Of a DNA stretch of 13,879 nucleotides, positions 6,732 through 13,175 are shown in pieces. The DNA is from Acidobacteriota bacterium (lineage in GTDB: Bacteria; Acidobacteriota; Vicinamibacteria; Vicinamibacterales; 2-12-FULL-66-21), in contig JABFWM010000326.1 in the NCBI GenBank assembly GCA_013362195.1, positions 1 to 13,879 on the forward strand, written 5' to 3'. The notes below the pieces were generated by a model, which searched no databases, had not been told where the DNA came from, and was given only the letters and a program-made list of their open reading frames with translations. Both the position numbers and the translations under genes were made by a program. The stretch's first letter is position 1. Every line of letters begins with the position of its first letter.

Positions 6732-7816
6732 CGCAGCCGATCCGGGTACCAGGAAGCACGGGCCTGTCGCTCATCACCGGGGGCGCCGGGTTCGTCGCGA
6801 CGAACGTGGCGGACCGTCTGCTCGCGTCCGGCCGGCGGGCGCGCCTGTTCGACAACCTGTCGCGCGCCGGCGTCGAAGAAAACCTGCGCTGGATCCAGCA
6901 GCGGTACGGCGATCGCGTGGAGTTCGTCCTCGGCGACGTCCGCGACGAAGCCGCGGTCCGGCGCGCGGTGCGCGGCGTCGATCAGGTGTTCCATTTCGCC
7001 GCGCAGGTGGCGGTGACGACCAGCCTCACCGATCCGCTCGTCGACTTCGACGTGAACGCACGCGGCACGCTCAACCTGCTCGAAGCGGTCCGCTCGTGCG
7101 ATTCGCCGCCGAGCGTGCTCTTCACGTCGACCAACAAGGTCTACGGCGATCTGGACGACGTCACGCTCAGGCGCCGCCGCTCGCGCTACGAGCCCGCCGA
7201 CGAGCAGCTGCTCGAGCGCGGCATCAGCGAGACGCGCCCGCTCGACTTCCACAGCCCGTACGGCTGTTCGAAAGGGGCCGCCGAGCAGTACGTCCTGGAT
7301 TACGCCCGCACCTTCGGCATTCCCGCCACGGTGTTTCGAATGAGCTGCATCTACGGGCCGCACCAGTTCGGGACCGAGGATCAGGGCTGGGTCGCGCATT
7401 TCCTCATTCAGTCGCTGCGGCGGCGCCCGCTCACCCTGTACGGCGACGGCCTGCAGGTGCGCGACGTGCTGTTCGTTGAAGATCTCGTCGACGCGATGCT
7501 GCTCGCGCACGAGCACATCGACGACACCGCCGGCGAAGCCTTCAACATGGGCGGCGGCCCCCGCAACACCATCAGCCTGCTCGACCTGATGGATCTCATC
7601 ACCGAGATCACCGGCGAGCGTCCCGGCTTCGCCATCGAGCCCTGGCGGCCCGCCGACCAGCGCTATTACGTGTCGAGTACCGCCAAGTTCGAGCGGCTCA
7701 CCGGCTGGCGGCCGAAGACCGGCGTCCGCCACGGCGTCGAGCGCCTGCTCGCCTGGCTGGTCGCCTCGGGGATGCCGCACGTCCGCGCGGTGGAGGCGAG
7801 CAAGGTCGCATCATGA
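6728..7816 (+). CDS. NAD-dependent epimerase/dehydratase resembling CDP-paratose 2-epimerase
   Basis: This is a second extended SDR, 362 residues. It has Thr-Gly-Gly-Ala-Gly-Phe (17-22), Asp42-Asn-Leu-Ser-Arg, His-Phe-Ala-Ala-Gln (89-93), Thr-Ser-Thr-Asn-Lys-Val-Tyr-Gly (133-140) and the catalytic Tyr178-Gly-Cys-Ser-Lys182. The Ser-Thr-Asn-Lys-Val-Tyr-Gly block and the segment Cys-Ile-Tyr-Gly-Pro-His-Gln-Phe-Gly-Thr-Glu-Asp-Gln-Gly-Trp (207-221) are characteristic of the CDP-paratose 2-epimerase/WbmG-like branch, which inverts C2 of a deoxy or neutral NDP-hexose. The third glycine of the Rossmann motif is Ala24. It follows the first epimerase with an ATGA overlap and passes to the radical SAM gene with another, so the two SDR enzymes likely work in sequence on one sugar nucleotide. 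The substrate is inference. Confidence 0.92.
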   Translation: MTQPIRVPGSTGLSLITGGAGFVATNVADRLLASGRRARLFDNLSRAGVEENLRWIQQRYGDRVEFVLGDVRDEAAVRRAVRGVDQVFHFAAQVAVTTSLTDPLVDFDVNARGTLNLLEAVRSCDSPPSVLFTSTNKVYGDLDDVTLRRRRSRYEPADEQLLERGISETRPLDFHSPYGCSKGAAEQYVLDYARTFGIPATVFRMSCIYGPHQFGTEDQGWVAHFLIQSLRRRPLTLYGDGLQVRDVLFVEDLVDAMLLAHEHIDDTAGEAFNMGGGPRNTISLLDLMDLITEITGERPGFAIEPWRPADQRYYVSSTAKFERLTGWRPKTGVRHGVERLLAWLVASGMPHVRAVEASKVAS

Positions 7817-9120
7817 GGTGGAGCCTCGTCAACCCGGCGTGGCGGTTCGACGGCAGCATCTATTTCGGGTGTCGCGAGCCGCACCTTCCGCTCGAGTACG
7901 GCTACTCCCGCACGCTGCTCGAGCGCGAGGGCCACGAGGTGCAGATCGTCGACGGCCAGCTGCACGGGCTCGCCGACGCCGAGGTCGCGGAACGCGTCCG
8001 CGCCTTCGCGCCCGACGCCGTCGTCATCACCACCGCACCGAGTTACCTGTTCTGGCGCTGTGCCCCTCCGGAGCTTCGCGTCCCGCAGCGGACGCTGCGG
8101 GCGATCCGGGATGCGCTCGCCGGGCGTCAGCGGCCACTCGTGGTGGCCGTCGGTCCGCATGCCTCCACGACGCCCGGCGCAGCGCTGAACAAGCTCCAGG
8201 CCGACGCGGCGGTGCTCGGCGAATGCGAGGAGATCCTGCCGCGCCTTGCCGTCGCGCGCCCGGCCTGGGCGGCGGTGCCGTCAATCGCGTACGTCGCCGA
8301 GGGCGAAGTCAGGGTGCAAGGGACGCCGCACGCCTCCGATATGGCGGCGCTGCCCGCGCTCAGATGGCCTGACGCCGACGTCGCGCGCCACCATCATCAC
8401 CATCACCGCTTCGATCGCGAGCCGGTCGCGCCGGGCGCGGAGATGGAGGTGTCGCGTGGCTGTCCGTACCACTGCAGCTTCTGTGCGAAGGACAACTTCC
8501 GCGACGACTACCGGAAGCGCCCGATCCCGACGATCCTCGAGGAGCTCGACGCGCTGATCGGGCAGGGCGTGGAGTACGTCTATTTCATCGACGAGATCTT
8601 CCTGCCCAACCGCGAGCTGCTCGAGGCGTTCGTCGAACGGCCGTTCGCGTTCGGCATTCAGACCCGCATCGATCTGTGGAACCACGCGATGCTCGATCTG
8701 CTGGGCCGTGCCGGCTGTGTGTCGATCGAAGCGGGCGTGGAGAGCATCACGGTCGAAGGGCGCAACCTCCTCGACAAAGGCAGCCGCCTCACCACCGAGC
8801 AGCTCGCGGAGCGGCTGATCTACGCGCGCGGCCGCGTGCCGTTCGTTCAGGGGAACCTGCTCGAATCGGGCACCGACGATCCGCAGGCGGTCGAGGCGTG
8901 GCGTCGGCATCTGCAGCAGTTCGGGGTCTGGGCCAACAAGCCGGTGCCGATGTTCCCCTATCCCGGCTCGCCGGACTACACGCGGCGATGGGGCACCCCC
9001 GACGATCGCGCGTGGGAGCGTGCGATGGCGCACTACCTCGGACGATTCGCCGAGTTCAGCGACATTCAGGACGCGCGGCCGCGTCCGCTGGAGGAGCTGG
9101 AGCTGTCGGATGCGCGTTGA
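7813..9120 (+). CDS. B12-binding domain radical SAM enzyme
   Basis: This 435-residue protein combines an N-terminal cobalamin-binding-like Rossmann domain (about 1-150) with a radical SAM barrel. The 4Fe-4S site is Cys217-x3-Cys221-x2-Cys224 in Ser-Arg-Gly-Cys-Pro-Tyr-His-Cys-Ser-Phe-Cys. Further along are a Glu-x-Gly-Val-Glu-Ser segment that fits the SAM site and a long C-terminal region ending near Met-Phe-Pro-Tyr-Pro-Gly-Ser-Pro. The B12 domain has no Asp-x-His-x-x-Gly motif, as in many B12 radical SAM enzymes, so it would bind cobalamin without the lower His. Such enzymes do methylations, ring contractions and similar reactions on unactivated carbon. The neighbours suggest a sugar, glycoside or attached lipid as substrate. 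From memory and unverified, it resembles the family NCBI models as TIGR04295. A run of six His (193-198) precedes the cluster motif. It overlaps the next gene by 11 bp. Confidence 0.93.
   Translation: MRWSLVNPAWRFDGSIYFGCREPHLPLEYGYSRTLLEREGHEVQIVDGQLHGLADAEVAERVRAFAPDAVVITTAPSYLFWRCAPPELRVPQRTLRAIRDALAGRQRPLVVAVGPHASTTPGAALNKLQADAAVLGECEEILPRLAVARPAWAAVPSIAYVAEGEVRVQGTPHASDMAALPALRWPDADVARHHHHHHRFDREPVAPGAEMEVSRGCPYHCSFCAKDNFRDDYRKRPIPTILEELDALIGQGVEYVYFIDEIFLPNRELLEAFVERPFAFGIQTRIDLWNHAMLDLLGRAGCVSIEAGVESITVEGRNLLDKGSRLTTEQLAERLIYARGRVPFVQGNLLESGTDDPQAVEAWRRHLQQFGVWANKPVPMFPYPGSPDYTRRWGTPDDRAWERAMAHYLGRFAEFSDIQDARPRPLEELELSDAR
8389..8406 (+). other. Natural hexahistidine tract inside the radical SAM protein
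   Basis: Six consecutive histidine codons (CAC CAT CAT CAC CAT CAC) encode residues 193-198 of the B12 radical SAM protein, in the linker between the cobalamin-like domain and the first strand of the radical SAM barrel, about 20 residues before the cluster cysteines. The surrounding sequence is continuous coding sequence, so this is not a cloning tag at a terminus. Confidence 0.97.
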
Positions 9121-10207
9121 CATCGAGTCGCCGCGCCCGGGCCGCGTGTTGATGACCGCCGATGCGGTCGGCGGCGTCTGGACGTATGCGATCGATCTCG
9201 CGCGCGAGCTGGTGTCGCGCGGCGTGGCTGTCGATCTCGCGGTGATGGGCCCCCCGCCGTCGACGGCGCAGCGCGCGGAGGCCAGGAACGCCGGCGCGAT
9301 CGTCCTGCACGCGCCCTTTCGCCTCGAGTGGATGGACGACGCGTGGGCGGACGTGGACGCCGCCGGCTCGTGGCTCCTCGAGCTCGAGGGCGCGCTCCAG
9401 CCCGACATCGTCCACTTGAACGGCTTCTGCCACGGGGTGCTGCCGTGGCGCGCACCGCTGATCGTCGTCGCGCACTCGTGCGTGCGCTCGTGGTGGCGTG
9501 CGGTGAAAGAGGAAGAAGCGCCGGCGCGCTACCGCGAGTATCAGGCCCGCGTCGCCGCCGGCCTGCGCGCCGCCGCGCTGGTCATCGCACCGACCGACGC
9601 GATGCTCCGCGAGCTGCACGCCGATTACGGACCGCTGCCGGCGGGGAGGGTGATTGCCAACGGCCGCACGTTCGTGCCGCTGCCGGCCGCGACGCGGGAA
9701 CCGTTCGTCTTCGCGTGCGGGCGGCTGTGGGATGAAGCCAAGAACATCGCCGCGCTCTGCGCCGCGGCGCGGCGAATCTCGTGGCCGGTGCGCATCGCCG
9801 GCGAGACGGAGTACGCGGGATCGTCCTGCGAAGTGCCGGCCCACGTGCAGCACCTTGGACGCGTGGATGGCGAGGCGCTGCGCGGCTGGTACGGACGCGC
9901 GTCCATTTACGCGTTGCCGGCGCGTTACGAGCCGTTCGGATTGTCGGTGCTCGAGGCCGCGCTCTCCGGATGCGCGCTCGTGCTCGGCGACATCCCGTCG
10001 CTGCGCGAGACCTGGGAGGGCGCCGCGTTGTTCGTGCCTCCACGCGACGAGGCCGCGATCGCGGCCGCCATTCAGTCGCTCATCGACGACGATCGAGGCC
10101 GGCTGCGGATGGGCACGATCGCGCGCGCGCGCGCGGCGGACCTGACCAGCACACGCATGGCTGACGCGTACCTGGCCGCCTATTCGGAGACGAGGGTCGC
10201 CGCATGA
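9110..10207 (+). CDS. GT4-type glycosyltransferase
   Basis: This is a 365-residue GT-B fold glycosyltransferase. The N-terminal domain begins with Leu-Met-Thr-Ala-Asp-Ala-Val-Gly-Gly-Val-Trp-Thr-Tyr (14-26), a glycine loop typical of retaining GT4 enzymes. Asp-Ile-Val-His-Leu-Asn-Gly (99-105) follows. The C-terminal domain has Phe-Ala-Cys-Gly-Arg-Leu-Trp-Asp-Glu-Ala-Lys-Asn (201-212) and the Glu274-x7-Glu282 motif in Tyr-Glu-Pro-Phe-Gly-Leu-Ser-Val-Leu-Glu-Ala, which binds the nucleotide-sugar. No signal or membrane helix is visible, so it acts in the cytoplasm. I chose ATG at 9110, before the first strand; the frame is open 90 bp further upstream but inside the radical SAM gene. It overlaps that gene by 11 bp and the next by 4 bp. 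Donor and acceptor cannot be told. Confidence 0.93.
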   Translation: MRVDIESPRPGRVLMTADAVGGVWTYAIDLARELVSRGVAVDLAVMGPPPSTAQRAEARNAGAIVLHAPFRLEWMDDAWADVDAAGSWLLELEGALQPDIVHLNGFCHGVLPWRAPLIVVAHSCVRSWWRAVKEEEAPARYREYQARVAAGLRAAALVIAPTDAMLRELHADYGPLPAGRVIANGRTFVPLPAATREPFVFACGRLWDEAKNIAALCAAARRISWPVRIAGETEYAGSSCEVPAHVQHLGRVDGEALRGWYGRASIYALPARYEPFGLSVLEAALSGCALVLGDIPSLRETWEGAALFVPPRDEAAIAAAIQSLIDDDRGRLRMGTIARARAADLTSTRMADAYLAAYSETRVAA

Positions 10208-11289
10208 GCCGTCCCCGCATCGCCTTCTTCGGTTCGAGCCTGGTGTCCGCCTACTGGAACGGCGCCGCCACTTATTACCGTGGCATCGTCCGCGCGCTCG
10301 ACGAGCGCGGGTTCGACGTCACCTTCTACGAGCCGGACGCCTACGAACGGCAGGCGCATCGCGACATCTCCGATCCGTCGTGGGCGAAGGTGGTCGTCTA
10401 CAGCGCGGACGGTGAATCCGGGGTCCGTCGCGCGCTGCGCGAGGCGCGGACGGCCGACGTCATCGTCAAGACCAGCGGCGTTGGCGTGTTCGACGACCTC
10501 CTCGAAGCGGCGGTGCTCGAGGCGCGCGCTCCACATGCCATGGCCATTTTCTGGGACGTCGACGCGCCGGCGACGCTCGATCGGCTCGAGCAGCATCCGG
10601 GCGATCCGCTGCGCGCGTTGATTCCCCAGTACGACATGGTGCTGACCTACGGCGGCGGCGATCCGGTCGTGCGCGCCTACGAGGCGACCGGCGCGCGTCT
10701 GTGCGTGCCGATCTACAACGCGCTCGATCGGGCGACGCACCATCCCGTCGCGCGCGACCCGCGGTTCGACGCGAGCCTCGGCTTTCTGGGCAACCGCCTG
10801 CCGGATCGCGAGGCGCGCGTGGACGCGTTTTTCCTCGAGGCGGCCCGGCAGCTCCCGACCGAGCGATTCCTGCTCGGCGGCAACGGCTGGCACGACAAGG
10901 CGATGCCGGACAACGTCCGCTACGTCGGGCACGTGTATACGCGCGATCACAACGCCTTCAACTGCACGCCGCGCGCGGTCCTGAACATCAGCCGCGACAG
11001 CATGGCGCGCTACGGGTTTTCGCCGGCCACGCGCGTGTTCGCAGCGGCGGGCGCCGGCGCCTGCCTGCTCACGGATCGCTGGGAAGGGATCGAACCGGTC
11101 CTCGAGCCGGAACGCGAGGTGCTGGTCGCCGGCTCGGGAGCCGACGTCGCGGCGCACGTCGCCGAACTGGATCCTGCGCGCGCGCGCGCGATCGGCGAGG
11201 CGGCGCAACGGCGCGTCTGCGCGGAGCACACCTACGTGCACCGTGCGCGGCAGCTCGAATCGCTGCTCGGTGCGCGCGCCGCGGCATGA
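10204..11289 (+). CDS. CgeB-like glycosyltransferase, copy 1
   Basis: This 361-residue protein has the layout of CgeB-like glycosyltransferases (GT-B fold, C-terminal Glyco_trans_1_2-type domain). An N-terminal Phe-Gly-Ser-Ser-Leu-Val strand and glycine loop with Trp-Asn-Gly (18-20) open it. Ile-Phe-Trp-Asp-Val-Asp-Ala-Pro (115-122) ends the first domain. The C-terminal domain starts near Leu-Gly-Phe-Leu-Gly-Asn-Arg (192-198) and carries Leu-Asn-Ile-Ser-Arg (260-264) and a block with Arg-Val-Phe-Ala-Ala-Ala-Gly-Ala-Gly-Ala-Cys-Leu-Leu-Thr-Asp (277-291), the usual nucleotide-sugar side. It is a clear paralogue of the next gene. Start ATG overlaps the previous stop by 4 bp. The sugar transferred is unknown; CgeB itself is a Bacillus spore-surface protein whose relatives are widespread. 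Confidence 0.88.
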   Translation: MSRPRIAFFGSSLVSAYWNGAATYYRGIVRALDERGFDVTFYEPDAYERQAHRDISDPSWAKVVVYSADGESGVRRALREARTADVIVKTSGVGVFDDLLEAAVLEARAPHAMAIFWDVDAPATLDRLEQHPGDPLRALIPQYDMVLTYGGGDPVVRAYEATGARLCVPIYNALDRATHHPVARDPRFDASLGFLGNRLPDREARVDAFFLEAARQLPTERFLLGGNGWHDKAMPDNVRYVGHVYTRDHNAFNCTPRAVLNISRDSMARYGFSPATRVFAAAGAGACLLTDRWEGIEPVLEPEREVLVAGSGADVAAHVAELDPARARAIGEAAQRRVCAEHTYVHRARQLESLLGARAAA

Positions 11290-11305
11290 GGAGCAGGTCT
11301 TCGGG

Positions 11306-12511
11306 ATGAAATTCGTCATCTTTGGCTTGACCATCAGTTCCTCGTGGGGCAACGGCCACGCGACGCCGTGGCGCGGCTTGTGCCGTGCGCTCGCCGCGCG
11401 CGGCCACCAGGTCACCTTCTTCGAGCGCGACGTGCCGTATTACGCCGCGCATCGCGATGCGCCGAGCCCGGACGGATGCGAGCTGTGTCTGTACGCGGAC
11501 TGGTGCGACGTGCAGCCGTACGCGCAGGAGGTGCTGGCCGGCGCCGGCGTCGCGATGGTGACGTCGTACTGTCCGGACGCACAGGACGCCGCCGATCTCG
11601 TGCTGCGGACGCCGCGGGTGCTCAAGGTCTTCTATGACATGGACACGCCGGTCACGCTCGCGCGGCTCGCGTCGGGCCTGCGGGTGGATTACGTGCCGCG
11701 CGACGGGTTGGAGGCGTTCGATCTCGTCCTCAGTTTCACCGGCGGCCGCGCGCTCGACGCGCTGAAAGAGGAGCTCGGTGCGCGCCACGTCGCACCCTTG
11801 TACGGCAGCGTCGATCCGACGGCGCACCATCCCGTGCCGACCGACCCGGAGCGCCACTTCGACTTCACCTACCTCGGGACCTATTCGCCGGACCGGCAGG
11901 CCGCGCTCGAGACGCTGTTCATCGAGCCGGCGAGGCGGCGCGCCGACCTGCGCTTCGCGCTGGCGGGATCGATGTACCCCGCCGAAGGGTTTCCCTGGCA
12001 GCCGAACATCTTCTATCTCGCCCACATGCCGCCGGCGCGGCATCCGTCGTTCTACTCGTCATCGGCATGGACGCTGAACATCACGCGCGGGCCGATGGCC
12101 GACATGGGCTACTGCCCGTCGGGGCGGCTGTTCGAAGCGGCCGCGTGCGGCACGCCGATCGTCAGCGACTGGTGGGACGGCCTGGACGCGTTCTTCCGTC
12201 CCGGCCGCGAGATCGTCGTCGCGCGTACGACGGAAGACGTGCTCGCGGCATTGAAGGTCGATCCGGAGGCACGCCGTCAGATCGGACACGCGGCGCGCGC
12301 CCGCGCGCTCGCGGAGCACACGGCTGACGTCCGCGCCGCGGAACTGGAAACCATGCTCGCGCGGGTCTCGACGAACCGTCCTCCGACATCCGACGTGCAT
12401 CATCGTGAACGAGGCACCCATGTGGGGAATCATTCCGGCGGCGGGTCAGGGCAGTCGCATGCAGCCCCTGGCGTTCTCGAAGGAACTCCTGCCGGTCGGC
12501 AGCCGGCATGA
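11306..12511 (+). CDS. CgeB-like glycosyltransferase, copy 2, with an extended tail into the next gene
   Basis: This 401-residue paralogue of the preceding gene shares Trp-Gly-Asn-Gly (14-17), Phe-Tyr-Asp-Met-Asp-Thr-Pro (109-115), His-His-Pro-Val (174-177), Leu-Asn-Ile-Thr-Arg (257-261) and an Arg-Leu-Phe-Glu-Ala-Ala-Ala-Cys-Gly-Thr-Pro (274-284) block followed by Val-Ser-Asp-Trp-Trp-Asp-Gly. The family domain ends near residue 352, where copy 1 also stops. The remaining 49 residues are polar, rich in Gly, His and Pro, and 92 bp of them are read in another frame across the nucleotidyltransferase start. The ATG at 11306 follows GAGGAG by about 12 nt; a 16-bp gap separates it from copy 1. The tail may mean a lost stop codon or a one-base frameshift near 12360-12400. 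Donor and acceptor are unknown. Confidence 0.87.
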   Translation: MKFVIFGLTISSSWGNGHATPWRGLCRALAARGHQVTFFERDVPYYAAHRDAPSPDGCELCLYADWCDVQPYAQEVLAGAGVAMVTSYCPDAQDAADLVLRTPRVLKVFYDMDTPVTLARLASGLRVDYVPRDGLEAFDLVLSFTGGRALDALKEELGARHVAPLYGSVDPTAHHPVPTDPERHFDFTYLGTYSPDRQAALETLFIEPARRRADLRFALAGSMYPAEGFPWQPNIFYLAHMPPARHPSFYSSSAWTLNITRGPMADMGYCPSGRLFEAAACGTPIVSDWWDGLDAFFRPGREIVVARTTEDVLAALKVDPEARRQIGHAARARALAEHTADVRAAELETMLARVSTNRPPTSDVHHRERGTHVGNHSGGGSGQSHAAPGVLEGTPAGRQPA

Positions 12512-13166
12512 CGGCGAGCGCGAGCGTCCGCGCGCCGTCAGCGAGTACCTCGTCGAGCGCCTCGTGCTCGGCGGCGCAGACAAGTTGTGCTTCGTGATCT
12601 CGCCGGGCAAGTCCGACATCCTCGAGTACTACGGGGGCGGCGTGTTCTCGGCGAGCGTGTTCTACAGCGTGCAGCCGCAGGCGGCCGGGCTCTGCGACGC
12701 CATCTTCCGCGCGCTGCCGCTCATCGCAGACGACGAGCAGGTCCTCGTCGGGCTGCCCGACACGATCTGGTTTCCCGACGACGGGCTGGCGCGGCTGCCC
12801 GACGGGGAGTTGTCGTTTCTGCTGTTTCCCGTCGAGCGCCCCGAGCTCTTCGACGCCGTCGTCTGTGATGGGGCAGGGACCGTCCGCGAGATTCAGGTGA
12901 AGCGGGCCGATGCCGCCTCGCACTGGATCTGGGGCGCCTTCAAGATGCCCGGCGCGGTGCTGCGCGAGCTGTTCCATTTGTGGAACGCGCGCGCGCAGCA
13001 GGACGAGTACGTCGGGACGCTGATCAACGCGTGGCTCGGCGGCGGCGGCCGCGCCATCGGCGTCGCCGCCGGTGAATCGTACGTCGACGTCGGGACGGTG
13101 CGCGGCTACCGCGAAGCGGTGGCGCTGCTCTCGGACGAGCGGTTCGCGAGTCACGCGCGTTTATGA
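12420..13166 (+). CDS. Sugar-1-phosphate nucleotidyltransferase (NTP_transferase family)
   Basis: This enzyme would join a nucleotide to a sugar-1-phosphate to make the activated sugar for the cluster. The 248-residue product begins Met-Trp-Gly-Ile-Ile-Pro-Ala-Ala-Gly-Gln-Gly-Ser-Arg-Met (1-14), the nucleotide-binding loop, followed by Ser-Lys-Glu-Leu-Leu-Pro-Val-Gly (20-27). Gln-Pro-Gln-Ala-Ala-Gly-Leu-Cys-Asp-Ala (85-94) and Gly-Leu-Pro-Asp-Thr (111-115, with D114 a likely Mg ligand) are present. Tyr-Val-Asp-Val-Gly-Thr (221-226) carries the second conserved Asp. It is shorter than RmlA (about 290), with a charged insertion after Pro-Val-Gly. ATG at 12420 is preferred because it begins the conserved strand and has GAGG about 6 nt before; an in-frame GTG lies at 12405. 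It overlaps the glycosyltransferase tail by 92 bp. The nucleotide and sugar are not identifiable. Confidence 0.9.
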   Translation: MWGIIPAAGQGSRMQPLAFSKELLPVGSRHDGERERPRAVSEYLVERLVLGGADKLCFVISPGKSDILEYYGGGVFSASVFYSVQPQAAGLCDAIFRALPLIADDEQVLVGLPDTIWFPDDGLARLPDGELSFLLFPVERPELFDAVVCDGAGTVREIQVKRADAASHWIWGAFKMPGAVLRELFHLWNARAQQDEYVGTLINAWLGGGGRAIGVAAGESYVDVGTVRGYREAVALLSDERFASHARL

Positions 13167-13175
13167 TCGAATGCA

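Noticed and set aside
5661..7780. Long minus-strand open frames opposite the two epimerases
   Set aside because: Same composition bias, no recognisable motif, and full overlap with well-supported SDR genes.
10180..12043. Long minus-strand open frames across the CgeB-like genes (10180-11415 and 11069-12043)
   Set aside because: They are opposite genuine conserved genes and their translations are Arg/Ala/Val/His-rich with no domain motif, typical of high-GC antisense frames.
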